From: Shimia thalassica
GTDB taxonomy: Bacteria > Pseudomonadota > Alphaproteobacteria > Rhodobacterales > Rhodobacteraceae
Reading direction: 5' to 3'
Assembly: GCF_001458215.1 (NCBI RefSeq)
Contig: NZ_CYTW01000006.1
Coordinates: 161,680 to 225,679, forward strand
DNA length: 64,000 nucleotides
Shown one piece after another: positions 38,980-48,010 of the stretch (positions within the stretch are counted from its first letter, which is position 1; each line of letters starts with the position of its first letter). Below the pieces are notes generated by a model that made no database searches, had not been told where the DNA came from, and saw nothing but the letters and a program-made list of their open reading frames with translations. A program made the translations under genes and the position numbers.

Positions 38980-40950
38980 TTGGGACAGTCGTCACAGGCG
39001 ACCGGAGGACTCGTGTCCGTTCCGGCGCTTTTGCAACGTAACGCGACTCTGTACGCAGAGAAAGCCGCGTATCGTGAGAAAGAATTCGGGATCTGGCAAT
39101 CCTGGACATGGGCCGAGACCGAGAAAGAGGTCGAGGCCTTGGCGCTTGGGCTCATCAACCTTGGTGTCAACGAAGGCGACTTTATCGCCATTATTGGCCG
39201 CAACCGCCCGTACTTCTATCAATCCATGGTCGCCGTTCAGTCGGTAGGTGCCGTGCCTGTGCCTGTTTACAATGACAGCGCCGCAGAAGAGATGGAGTAC
39301 ATTCTTGGTCACTGTGGTGCGCGTTTCGCCATCGTAGAAGATCAGGAACAGGTCGATAAGATCATCGATATCCAAGAGCATCTGCATCAGTTCGAGCACA
39401 TGATCTATATCGATCCACGTGGCATGCGGAAGTATGACCACCATTCGCTGCACCAGTACAGCCACGTACAGGATCAAGGCCGCGCAGCGTATGATGAATT
39501 CATCACGGACCTGCAGGCGCGCCGCGAAAAGCTCGACTATGACAGCACCTGTGTGATGTTGTACACGTCAGGTACAACCGGTCGCCCCAAAGGCGTGGTT
39601 CTGTCGAACCGCAACATCATCGAATCCGCAAAGAACGCGTCAGAGTTCGACACGCTGACCGCAGACGAAGAAATCTTGTCCTACCTGCCAATGGCATGGG
39701 TTGGTGATTTCATCTTCTCGGTTGGTCAGGCTTATTGGTGTGGGTTCTGCGTGAACTGTCCGGAATCTCCGGAAACGATGATGACCGACCTTCGCGAGAT
39801 TGGCCCAACGTATTTCTTTGCGCCCCCACGCGTATTTGAAACCCAGTTGACCAGCGTCATGATCCGCATGGAAGATGCGAGCAAATTCAAGCGCAAGATG
39901 TTCCAACGCTATATGGCGCATGCCAAGAAAGTCGGCGGTGACATTCTTGACGGTAAACCCGTCAGCGCGATGGATCGCCTGAAGTACAAGTTGGGCAACT
40001 TCTTCGTTTACGGGCCTCTCAAAGATACTTTGGGATTGGGTCGTGTGCGTGTAGGCTATACCGCGGGTGAAGCAATCGGACCGGAAATCTTTGATTTCTA
40101 TCGTTCGCTCGGCATCAACCTGAAACAGCTTTATGGTCAGACAGAAGCCACCGTATTTATTACGGTGCAGCCGGACGGCGAAGTGCGCGCGGACACCGTT
40201 GGTGTGCCTGCACCGGATGTGGAAATCAAGATCGCTGACAATGGCGAGATTTTCTATCGCTCGCCGGGCACATTTGTCGAATATTACAAAAACCCGGAAT
40301 CGACGGCCTCTACAAAGGATGCCGAAGGTTGGGTTGCAACGGGCGACGCTGGTTTCTTTGAAGAGAAGTCCGGTCACCTGCGTATCATCGACCGCGCCAA
40401 AGATGTTGGCAAAATGGCCGATGGTAGCATGTTCGCGCCAAAGTACGTCGAGAACAAACTCAAGTTCTATCCCGATATTCTTGAGGTTGTTCTGTTCGGC
40501 AATGGCAAAGACCGCTGTGTTGCCTTTATCAATATCGACCTGACTGCTGTCGGTAACTGGGCCGAGCGTAACAACATCGCTTATGCGTCCTATCAGGAAC
40601 TTGCCGGTCACCCGCGTGTTCTGGACACCATTCAGGAACATGTGGAAACCGTGAACAAATCGGTCGCCGAAGACCCGATGTTGTCCGGTTGTCAGGTGCA
40701 TCGCTTCCTGGTTCTGCACAAAGAACTGGATGCGGATGACGGCGAAATGACCCGCACCCGCAAAGTGCGTCGTGTTGTGGTTGCAGACAAATTCAAAGAT
40801 CTGGTGGACGCTCTTTATGACGGATCGAGCGAAGTCTCGACTGTCACCGAAGTCACCTATGAAGACGGCCGCAAGGGCAGCATCAGCGCGACGCTGGAAC
40901 TGCGCGACGCTGCTGTTGTGTCCACCGCCAACAAGGTAGCCGCAGAATGA
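38980..40950 (+). CDS. AMP-forming acyl-CoA synthetase (long-chain fatty acid ligase-like)
   Basis: Activates a carboxylic acid to its CoA thioester through an acyl-adenylate. I chose the TTG at 38980 because AGGGAGG lies 7-8 nt upstream and the homologous region starts right after it (656 residues). The frame is open far upstream but overlaps the divergent kinase gene. Motifs are YTSGTTGRPKGVVLS (P-loop), YTAGEAIGPE, LYGQTEA, and ATGDAGFFEEKSGHLRIIDR (adenine-binding and hinge). Size matches FadD-like/long-chain ligases. It overlaps the LivG-like gene by four bases, so uptake and activation are coupled. Confidence 0.9.
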   Translation: MGQSSQATGGLVSVPALLQRNATLYAEKAAYREKEFGIWQSWTWAETEKEVEALALGLINLGVNEGDFIAIIGRNRPYFYQSMVAVQSVGAVPVPVYNDSAAEEMEYILGHCGARFAIVEDQEQVDKIIDIQEHLHQFEHMIYIDPRGMRKYDHHSLHQYSHVQDQGRAAYDEFITDLQARREKLDYDSTCVMLYTSGTTGRPKGVVLSNRNIIESAKNASEFDTLTADEEILSYLPMAWVGDFIFSVGQAYWCGFCVNCPESPETMMTDLREIGPTYFFAPPRVFETQLTSVMIRMEDASKFKRKMFQRYMAHAKKVGGDILDGKPVSAMDRLKYKLGNFFVYGPLKDTLGLGRVRVGYTAGEAIGPEIFDFYRSLGINLKQLYGQTEATVFITVQPDGEVRADTVGVPAPDVEIKIADNGEIFYRSPGTFVEYYKNPESTASTKDAEGWVATGDAGFFEEKSGHLRIIDRAKDVGKMADGSMFAPKYVENKLKFYPDILEVVLFGNGKDRCVAFINIDLTAVGNWAERNNIAYASYQELAGHPRVLDTIQEHVETVNKSVAEDPMLSGCQVHRFLVLHKELDADDGEMTRTRKVRRVVVADKFKDLVDALYDGSSEVSTVTEVTYEDGRKGSISATLELRDAAVVSTANKVAAE

Positions 40951-41762
40951 GTACGCAGGAAAGCTACGTCACTGATGACGGTCGCACGATCGGCCCGACT
41001 GTGATGGAAATGAAAAACATCACACTGCGCTTTGGCGGTGTGAAAGCAATCACCGACATCTCGTTCGACATCCGCGAAGGTGAAATTCGGGCCATTATTG
41101 GACCGAACGGAGCAGGTAAATCGTCGATGCTTAACGTGATTTCAGGCTTCTACGTCCCTCAAGAGGGTGAAGTTTGGTACAAAGGCAAAAAACGCCCCCC
41201 AATGCGCCCCTATCAGGTCGCAGAGCAGGGCATTGCCCGGACGTTCCAGAACATCGCGCTGTTTGAAGGCATGACCGTTCTCGATAACGTCATGACAGGC
41301 CGTCTTCGCAAGATGAATGCGAGTCTGATCTCGCAAGCAATCTGGAGAGGGAAAGCCGAAAAGGAAGAGATCGAAAACCGCGAAGCCGTGGAAAAGATCA
41401 TCGACTTCCTTGAGATCCAGGCCATCCGTAAAACACCGGTCGGGCGCCTGCCTTATGGTCTGAAGAAACGTGTCGAACTTGCACGTGCTTTGGCTGCAGA
41501 GCCTTCGATCCTGCTTCTGGACGAACCTATGGCCGGCATGAACGTCGAAGAGAAAGAGGACATGTCCCGCTTTATTCTCGACATGAATGACGAATTTGGC
41601 ACCACGATTGCCCTGATCGAACACGACATGGGCGTTGTTATGGATCTTTCGGACCGTGTTGTCGTGATGGATTACGGTAAAAAAATCGGCGACGGCACAC
41701 CAGACGAAGTGCGCAACAACCAGGCGGTTATCGACGCCTATCTGGGGGTGGCACATGACTAA
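40947..41762 (+). CDS. Branched-chain-amino-acid-type ABC transporter ATP-binding protein (LivG-like)
   Basis: 271-residue ATPase with Walker [11 protein letters not shown] near residue 52, an unusual signature LPYGLKKRVELARAL in place of LSGGQ, Walker B ILLLDEPMAG and switch His in LIEHDMGVVM. The N-terminal part before the ATPase core is about 18 residues longer than typical. The stop is 42 bp before the LivH-like gene. Together with the LivF-, LivH-, LivM- and LivK-like genes here it forms a complete HAAT-type importer. The substrate is inferred to be an acid, not an amino acid, because CoA ligases flank the set. Confidence 0.9.
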   Translation: MSTQESYVTDDGRTIGPTVMEMKNITLRFGGVKAITDISFDIREGEIRAIIGPNGAGKSSMLNVISGFYVPQEGEVWYKGKKRPPMRPYQVAEQGIARTFQNIALFEGMTVLDNVMTGRLRKMNASLISQAIWRGKAEKEEIENREAVEKIIDFLEIQAIRKTPVGRLPYGLKKRVELARALAAEPSILLLDEPMAGMNVEEKEDMSRFILDMNDEFGTTIALIEHDMGVVMDLSDRVVVMDYGKKIGDGTPDEVRNNQAVIDAYLGVAHD

Positions 41763-41803
41763 TCAATTCTTTGAAACCAAAGTGAAAACCGGAGGCGTAA
41801 CCG

Positions 41804-42808
41804 ATGCCTGAACAACTCGTATTTGCTATGGAGGTGTTCCTGAACGGCCTGATGGCGGGCGTGCTTTACGCACTTGTCGCGCTTGGCTTCGTTCTGATCT
41901 ACAAGGCCTCTGGTATCTTCAACTTTGCGCAAGGTGTTATGGCGCTGTTCGCGGCGATGACGCTGGTGGGCATTCAAAAAGGACAGGTTCCGTTCTCGCA
42001 TTTGATTAATGCGGTTCTGGGCACCCACATCCACCACTTTGGATGGCATGTTCATTCCCTTCTGGCGATCTTGCTCACCGTTGGGGTGATGATTTTCCTG
42101 GCTTGGGCCGTGCAGAAGTTCGTGTTCCGCCATCTGGTCGGACAAGAACCGATCATCCTGTTCATGGCAACCATCGGTCTGGCCTATTTCCTCGAAGGGT
42201 TCGCGGACCTGATGTGGGGTTCCGAGATCAAGACGCTTGATGTCTGCCTGACGGCCAACGCCTGTTTGCCGCAGGGGATCAACCTCGCGATCGACGAAGC
42301 CACCTACAACTGGTTCGGCTACGGCTTCTTTATCGACAACCTCGATATTACCGCGACCATCGTTGCGATCATCCTTGTGTCGGCTCTGGTTATCTTCAGC
42401 CAGTACACCAAACAAGGTCGCGCCATGCGTGCGGTTGCAGATGATCACCAGGCTGCGCTGTCGGTTGGTATTTCACTGAACTTTATCTGGGTTCTCGTGT
42501 GGTCGGTTGCCGGGTTCGTGGCACTGGTTGCAGGCATCATGTGGGGCGCCAAATCCGGCGTTCAGTTCTCGCTGTCTCTTATCGCGCTCAAGGCGTTGCC
42601 CGTGCTGATGCTGGGTGGGTTCACATCCATCCCCGGTGCCATCGTGGGTGGCCTGATCATCGGTGTCGGCGAGAAGATGTTTGAATTCCTGATCGGCCCG
42701 ATGGTCGGCGGTGCGACTGAAAACTGGTTCGCCTATGTTCTGGCGCTGGTCTTCCTCGTGTTCCGTCCGCAAGGCCTGTTCGGCGAAAAAATCATCGAGA
42801 GGGTGTAA
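41804..42808 (+). CDS. Branched-chain ABC transporter permease (LivH-like)
   Basis: Membrane permease of 334 residues with about eight hydrophobic segments. It starts with NGLMAGVLYALVALGFVLIYKASG, the typical LivH N-terminus. The coupling region includes TKQGRAMRAVADDHQAA. It is longer than E. coli LivH (about 308) because of an extra loop around residues 60-150. A GGAGG ribosome binding site precedes the ATG. Confidence 0.92.
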   Translation: MPEQLVFAMEVFLNGLMAGVLYALVALGFVLIYKASGIFNFAQGVMALFAAMTLVGIQKGQVPFSHLINAVLGTHIHHFGWHVHSLLAILLTVGVMIFLAWAVQKFVFRHLVGQEPIILFMATIGLAYFLEGFADLMWGSEIKTLDVCLTANACLPQGINLAIDEATYNWFGYGFFIDNLDITATIVAIILVSALVIFSQYTKQGRAMRAVADDHQAALSVGISLNFIWVLVWSVAGFVALVAGIMWGAKSGVQFSLSLIALKALPVLMLGGFTSIPGAIVGGLIIGVGEKMFEFLIGPMVGGATENWFAYVLALVFLVFRPQGLFGEKIIERV

Positions 42809-42812
42809 AGGT

Positions 42813-43067
42813 ATGACAAAAGTGATCGCCATTCTGAATGTTATCGCATGGTCGGGTTTCTGGGCTTTTGGTTATATCGCCATATCCTCGGACTCTCTTT
42901 CAGATGGACAGCTGATGGTGGCGTCACTTCTTGCCTTTGCAGGTCTTATTACCGGTCTCTTTGCTTATCTGAAACTCGTGCGTGCTGCCGAGGCCAGCGG
43001 ATATGCAAAAAAGTCCAATCAACTTGACGCAGCTGCGCGCGAAAATGCGCACGCTCAAGGGAGCTAA
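42813..43067 (+). CDS. Small membrane protein inside the Liv-type operon
   Basis: 84 residues from the ATG at 42813, 4 bp after the LivH-like stop and 5 bp before the LivM-like start. Two hydrophobic segments (about residues 4-22 and 34-53) are followed by a charged tail (AAEASGYAKKSNQLDAAARE). I do not recognise the family. The tight spacing implies co-translation with both permeases, so an accessory role in the transporter is a reasonable guess. Confidence 0.8.
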   Translation: MTKVIAILNVIAWSGFWAFGYIAISSDSLSDGQLMVASLLAFAGLITGLFAYLKLVRAAEASGYAKKSNQLDAAARENAHAQGS

Positions 43068-43072
43068 ACAAT

Positions 43073-44149
43073 ATGTTCTATCGTGAAGCGGGCGATTTCA
43101 AAACGTCCTACGCCACCGACAACCAGACCTTCCCGATCAAATTTGATCGTCTTGGGTACTTTACAGTTATGGCAGTGGCATTTCTTGTCATTCCGTTCAT
43201 CATCAACGACTACTGGGCGAACGCCATTTTCCTGCCGTTCCTGATCTATGCCATCGCGGCATTGGGTCTGAACATTCTGGTTGGATACTGTGGACAGGTT
43301 TCGCTGGGTACAGGTGGTTTCATGGCAGTGGGCGCCTATGCCTGCTATAAACTGATGACCAGCATGCCAGAGGTGAATATCTTTTTTCACGTCCTCATCT
43401 CGGGCGGCATCACGGGCCTTGTCTGCGTGATCTTTGGTTTGCCTTCGTTGCGGATCAAAGGCTTCTACCTCGCTGTGGCGACGCTTGCGGCCCAGTTCTT
43501 TCTGGTGTGGCTGTTTAACCGGGTGCCATGGTTCTATAACTACTCGGCATCAGGTCAGATCAACGCGCCCGAGCGCACAGTATTCGGAATTCCGGTCACC
43601 GGTCCAAATACCGAAGCGTGGGCAACCTATCTGTTCTGTCTTGTGTTCGTTGTGGTCAGCGCCCTTATCGCACGCAACCTGACCCGCGGGATGGCCGGTC
43701 GTAAGTGGATGGCCATCCGTGACATGGACATCGCCGCAGAAATCATCGGCGTGAACCCGTTGAAAGCCAAGATCAGCGCCTTTGCCGTCTCGGGTTTCTT
43801 TGTAGGTGTCTCTGGCGCTCTGTTCTTCTCGGTCTATCTCGGCGCGGTTGAAGTGGGCGAAGCTTTCGGCATCAACAAATCATTCCTGGTCCTGTTCATG
43901 ATCATCATTGGCGGTCTGGGATCGATCTTTGGCTCATTCGCCGGCGCTGCATTTCTGGTTCTGTTGCCGGTCGTCTTGAAAGTTGTCGGCGTGGACTGGT
44001 TGGGTTGGCCCACAGATATCGTCGCACACTTGCAGCTTGTGATTGTGGGCGGATTGATCATTCTATTTTTGATCCTCGAACCACACGGGCTTGCTCAGTT
44101 GTGGCGTGTGACAAAACAAAAACTACGGCTGTGGCCCTTCCCGCACTAA
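43073..44149 (+). CDS. Branched-chain ABC transporter permease (LivM-like)
   Basis: 358-residue membrane permease. After a polar 30-residue N-terminus it has eight or more hydrophobic segments, including ALGLNILVGYCGQVSLGTGGFMAVG, the usual LivM block. The coupling helix region GRKWMAIRDMDIAAEIIG precedes ISAFAVSGFFVGVSGAL. The C-terminus LEPHGLAQLWRV is typical. It follows the small membrane protein by 5 bp. Confidence 0.92.
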   Translation: MFYREAGDFKTSYATDNQTFPIKFDRLGYFTVMAVAFLVIPFIINDYWANAIFLPFLIYAIAALGLNILVGYCGQVSLGTGGFMAVGAYACYKLMTSMPEVNIFFHVLISGGITGLVCVIFGLPSLRIKGFYLAVATLAAQFFLVWLFNRVPWFYNYSASGQINAPERTVFGIPVTGPNTEAWATYLFCLVFVVVSALIARNLTRGMAGRKWMAIRDMDIAAEIIGVNPLKAKISAFAVSGFFVGVSGALFFSVYLGAVEVGEAFGINKSFLVLFMIIIGGLGSIFGSFAGAAFLVLLPVVLKVVGVDWLGWPTDIVAHLQLVIVGGLIILFLILEPHGLAQLWRVTKQKLRLWPFPH

Positions 44150-44236
44150 GGCGGGGCCAAAGCTAACTTATTCCCGTCAGGCCAGGAGGAGGCCTTGGGA
44201 AACCAACATCGGAAAAACCAAGGGAGGATTAACCCG

Positions 44237-45523
44237 ATGAAGAAAACACTAGCAACAGCGGCACTGACCGCATTGATGGCAGCTGGCCCCGTTATGGCGG
44301 ACCTGGTATTCCCATCGCTCAGCTATCGCACCGGCCCTTATGCTGCTGGCGGGATCCCCTTCGCAGACGGTTATGCAGACTATTTCACTCTGCTGAACGA
44401 GCGTGATGGCGGCATCGGCGGCGTAAAGACAAAGCTGCTGGAATGTGAGACCGGCTATAACACCGAGAAAGGTGTTGAATGCTACGAGTCGACCAAAGGT
44501 GAAGGCGCACTTGTCTATCAACCGCTGTCGACTGGTATCACCTATCAGCTGATCCCGAAAACCACTGCTGACGATATCCCGATGCACACCATGGGTTATG
44601 GCCGTACATCGGCAGCCAACGGTGACGTGTTCAGCCACACCTTCAACTATCCCGGTACATACTGGAATGGTGCCTCGGGTGCGGTGAACTATCTGCTGGA
44701 AATCAACGACGGTGACATCAAGGGCAAGAAAATCGCTCTGGTCTATCACAACTCTGCTTACGGCAAAGAGCCTATCCGTACACTGGAAGAGCTGTCCAAA
44801 AAGCACGGTTTCGAGCTGAGCTTGCTGCCTGTTGACCACCCCGGTCAGGAGCAGAAATCGCAGTGGCTGCAAATCCGTCGCGAGAAGCCTGACAATGTCC
44901 TGATGTGGGGCTGGGGCGTGATGAACCAGGTTGCCATTCAGGAAGCTGCGAACATCCGTTTCCCAATGGAAAACTTCATCGGCATCTGGTGGTCAGGTGC
45001 AGAGCATGACGTGATGCCAGCGGGCGCCAAAGCAAACGGCTATAAAGCTTTGACATTCCACAACGTGGGCCGTGACTTCCCTGTGTTCGCCGACATGCAA
45101 AAGTATGTTGTTGATGCGGGTAAAGCTGCCGGTGCCGGCGACCAAATCGGTAACGTTCTTTACAACCGTGGTATGTATGCAGCGATGCTTGCAGCAGAAG
45201 CTGCCAAGACCGCTCAGGAAATCCACGGTACCAAAGACATCACTGCATCCATGATGCGTGACGGTATGGAAGCGCTTTCGATCACCGAAGAAAAGATGGC
45301 TTCCCTCGGAATGCCGAACTTTGGTCCGTCGTTTGAAGTGTCGTGCGAAAACCACGGTGGTCCAGGTCTTGTTGGCGTAACCCAGTGGGATGCCGAAAAC
45401 AAAACTTGGTCGCTGATCTCGGACTTCAAAGCAACCGACATGGAAGTGATCGGTGCATTGATCGAAGCAGATTCGACTTCGTATGCCAAAGAAAACAACA
45501 TCGCGTCGAACTGTAACAAGTAA
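44237..45523 (+). CDS. ABC transporter substrate-binding protein (LivK-like)
   Basis: Periplasmic binding protein of type I fold, 428 residues from the ATG at 44237, with AGGGAGG upstream. The Sec signal peptide MKKTLATAALTALMAAGPVMA is cleaved after VMA. The mature protein begins DLVFPSLSYRTGPYAAGG and has the Peripla_BP_6 layout (VYHNSAYGKEPIRTLEELSK, RREKPDNVLMWGWG). It is more than 50 residues longer than E. coli LivK. It lacks the usual start GVTGPLSG, so its ligand may differ from amino acids. Confidence 0.9.
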   Translation: MKKTLATAALTALMAAGPVMADLVFPSLSYRTGPYAAGGIPFADGYADYFTLLNERDGGIGGVKTKLLECETGYNTEKGVECYESTKGEGALVYQPLSTGITYQLIPKTTADDIPMHTMGYGRTSAANGDVFSHTFNYPGTYWNGASGAVNYLLEINDGDIKGKKIALVYHNSAYGKEPIRTLEELSKKHGFELSLLPVDHPGQEQKSQWLQIRREKPDNVLMWGWGVMNQVAIQEAANIRFPMENFIGIWWSGAEHDVMPAGAKANGYKALTFHNVGRDFPVFADMQKYVVDAGKAAGAGDQIGNVLYNRGMYAAMLAAEAAKTAQEIHGTKDITASMMRDGMEALSITEEKMASLGMPNFGPSFEVSCENHGGPGLVGVTQWDAENKTWSLISDFKATDMEVIGALIEADSTSYAKENNIASNCNK

Positions 45524-45594
45524 GCCGCTGTAATGTTCCCGGCCGGATTTCGGTCTGGCCGGGGCAACTCCAACCGTTAAGAAAGAGTTTTCAC

Positions 45595-46419
45595 ATGCTC
45601 GACGCTGGTCGCACAGAAGAGACCCTGCTTGAGGTCAACAACATTGAGGTGATCTACAATCACGTGATCCTCGTTCTGAAAGGGGTAAGCCTTTCGGTAC
45701 CTAAAGGCGGTATCACGGCGCTGCTTGGTGGGAACGGTGCTGGTAAAACGACGACACTCAAGGCCATTTCCAGCCTCCTGCAATCCGAGCGAGGCGATGT
45801 CACCAAGGGTAGTATCGAATACCGTGGCAAAAACATTCAAGGCCGGGACCCTGCAGATCTGGTGAAGCAGGGCGTGATTCAGGTGATGGAAGGCCGTCAC
45901 TGTTTCGAACACCTGACCGTTGAAGAAAACCTGCTGACCGGAGCCTACACGCGCTCGGACGGCGGAGCAAGAATTCAGCAAGATCTGGACATGGTGTATA
46001 CCTATTTCCCACGTCTGAAAGAACGCCGCAAATCCCAGGCCGGATATACATCTGGTGGTGAGCAGCAAATGGTTGCCATGGGCCGCGCATTGATGTCGCG
46101 TCCGGAAACCATTCTTCTGGACGAACCTTCGATGGGTCTTGCGCCGCAATTGGTTGAAGAGATTTTCACCATTGTGAAAAACCTGAATGAACAGGAAGGC
46201 GTGACTTTCCTTCTTGCCGAACAGAACACCAACGTGGCCCTGCGTTTTGCGAACTATGGCTACATTCTGGAAAGTGGTCGCATCGTGATGGACGGCCCTG
46301 CGGCAGAGCTGCGTGAAAATCCGGACGTGAAAGAATTTTACCTCGGCATGTCCGATGACGGTCGAAAATCTTTCCGCGACGTGCGGTCGTATCGCCGCCG
46401 CAAGCGTTGGCTGAGCTAA
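45595..46419 (+). CDS. Branched-chain-type ABC transporter ATP-binding protein (LivF-like)
   Basis: 274 residues. Walker A is GGNGAGKTTT near residue 44, the signature is SGGEQQMVAMGRALMS, Walker B ILLDEPSMGLAP, and LAEQNTNVAL holds the switch region (QN in place of H, as usual in LivF). An additional 25-residue tail is rich in Arg/Lys. It follows the binding protein by 71 bp on the same strand. Confidence 0.92.
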   Translation: MLDAGRTEETLLEVNNIEVIYNHVILVLKGVSLSVPKGGITALLGGNGAGKTTTLKAISSLLQSERGDVTKGSIEYRGKNIQGRDPADLVKQGVIQVMEGRHCFEHLTVEENLLTGAYTRSDGGARIQQDLDMVYTYFPRLKERRKSQAGYTSGGEQQMVAMGRALMSRPETILLDEPSMGLAPQLVEEIFTIVKNLNEQEGVTFLLAEQNTNVALRFANYGYILESGRIVMDGPAAELRENPDVKEFYLGMSDDGRKSFRDVRSYRRRKRWLS

Positions 46420-46586
46420 GCCTGCACCAATCCGCGCGGGGTGCCACCTAATACAGCCCGCACAGGTCTTGCATAAGATCACAAAGACAGTGGGGCAGGG
46501 CGGAATCGTCCTGCCATCAGGGAAGCTACGCCCGAAGGCAATGATTGGCCCAAAGCCTTGGCGAGTTCAGAATAAAGGATGGCACG

Positions 46587-47807
46587 ATGAGCCAGTATTT
46601 CGACGAACTGGAAACACGGACGGCAGACGCCCGCGCTGCAGATCTTGCCAAGGCGCTGCCCGAACAGATCGCACGGGCCAAATCGCTCGCTGGATATTCC
46701 GAAACATTTGCAGATGTTGATCCTTCCTCGATCACATCGGCGGCGGATCTGGTCAAGCTACCAGTATTGCGCAAATCAGATTTGGGCAAAGCACAGGCTG
46801 CAAATCCTCCTCTTGGCGGTTTCAACGCCATACCGGTCAGTGACTTTGCCCATATTTTTCAATCGCCCGGTCCAATCTATGAACCCGGCAACACCAGCCA
46901 TGACTGGTGGTGCATGGGGCGCGCAATGCATGCCGCGGGATTCGGCGCTGATGACATCGTTCAAAACTGCTTTGCGTATCATCTGACGCCAGCGGGTATG
47001 ATTTTTGAAAATGCGGCCAAGGCTGTTGGCGCTGCGGTTGTACCTGCCGGCATTGGTCAAACCGAACTTCAGGTTCAGGCCGCCGCCGCTATCGGTGTTA
47101 CGGCCTATGCGGGCACGCCCGATTACCTCAAGATCATCCTCGACAAGGCTGATGAAATGGGCGTGACGCTCAACATCACGAAAGCGGCTGTTGGGGGCGG
47201 TGCTCTGTTCCCGAGCCTGCGTCAGGAGTATGCGGATCGGGGCATTACATGCCTTCAGTCTTATGCGACAGCAGATTTGGGCAACATCGCTTACGAAAGT
47301 GCTTCGATGGAAGGCATGATCGTGGACGAAAGTGTCATCGTCGAAATCGTTACGCCCGGCACCGGCCTGCCTGTTGCAGAGGGTGAAGTGGGCGAAGTCG
47401 TGGTCACGACACTTAATCCTGATTATCCGCTGATCCGGTTTGCCACAGGCGACCTCTCTGCTGTTCTGGCGGGACAAAGCCCCTGTGGTCGGACCAACAT
47501 GCGCATCAAGGGCTGGATGGGACGTGCCGATCAAACCGCCAAGATCAAAGGGATGTTTGTGCGCCCCGAACAGGTTGCGGCACTGGTCGCCAAACACGAT
47601 GAAATTGCCAAGGCCCGTGTTATCGCAACACGCTCTGGCGAGATGGATGTGATGACGGTTCAGATCGAAGCCGAGAATGGCGATGCGGATGTATACGCCA
47701 AATCTGTGGCTGAAACTCTCAAACTCAAAGGGCAGGTCGAGATTGTAGCGCCCGACAGTTTGCCCAAGGACGGAATCGTTATCGAGGATCAGCGCAAGTA
47801 CGACTGA
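46587..47807 (+). CDS. Phenylacetate-CoA-ligase-like AMP-binding protein with altered P-loop
   Basis: 406-residue protein of the PaaK family from the ATG at 46587. It keeps TAYAGTPDYLK, SYATADLGNIAYES and RFATGDLSAVL, then GWMGRADQTAKIKGMFV near the C-terminal domain. Where PaaK has SSGTTGxPT, this protein reads FQSPGPIYEPGNTSHDWW, so the phosphate-binding loop is not recognisable. It is about 30 residues shorter than PaaK. It ends the transporter operon as a second acid-activation enzyme, or as a variant with a different activity. Confidence 0.85.
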   Translation: MSQYFDELETRTADARAADLAKALPEQIARAKSLAGYSETFADVDPSSITSAADLVKLPVLRKSDLGKAQAANPPLGGFNAIPVSDFAHIFQSPGPIYEPGNTSHDWWCMGRAMHAAGFGADDIVQNCFAYHLTPAGMIFENAAKAVGAAVVPAGIGQTELQVQAAAAIGVTAYAGTPDYLKIILDKADEMGVTLNITKAAVGGGALFPSLRQEYADRGITCLQSYATADLGNIAYESASMEGMIVDESVIVEIVTPGTGLPVAEGEVGEVVVTTLNPDYPLIRFATGDLSAVLAGQSPCGRTNMRIKGWMGRADQTAKIKGMFVRPEQVAALVAKHDEIAKARVIATRSGEMDVMTVQIEAENGDADVYAKSVAETLKLKGQVEIVAPDSLPKDGIVIEDQRKYD

Positions 47808-48010
47808 TCCGGTCAAATTTACTTCCCCTACCACTGGGCGCAGACCGCCGCTGATCCTTATTCGGCAATGCGGTTTGCGCCTTTTTTCTGCTTGGTGCGT
47901 TTTCTTTGGAAGACCTTCCTTGTCTGCGGGTGCCCCATTTCGCCAGTGCGCAAAACATGGTTCATTTGAAGAACACGTTTTTGAGTTACCCCGCACAAAG
48001 GGAAGAGATC

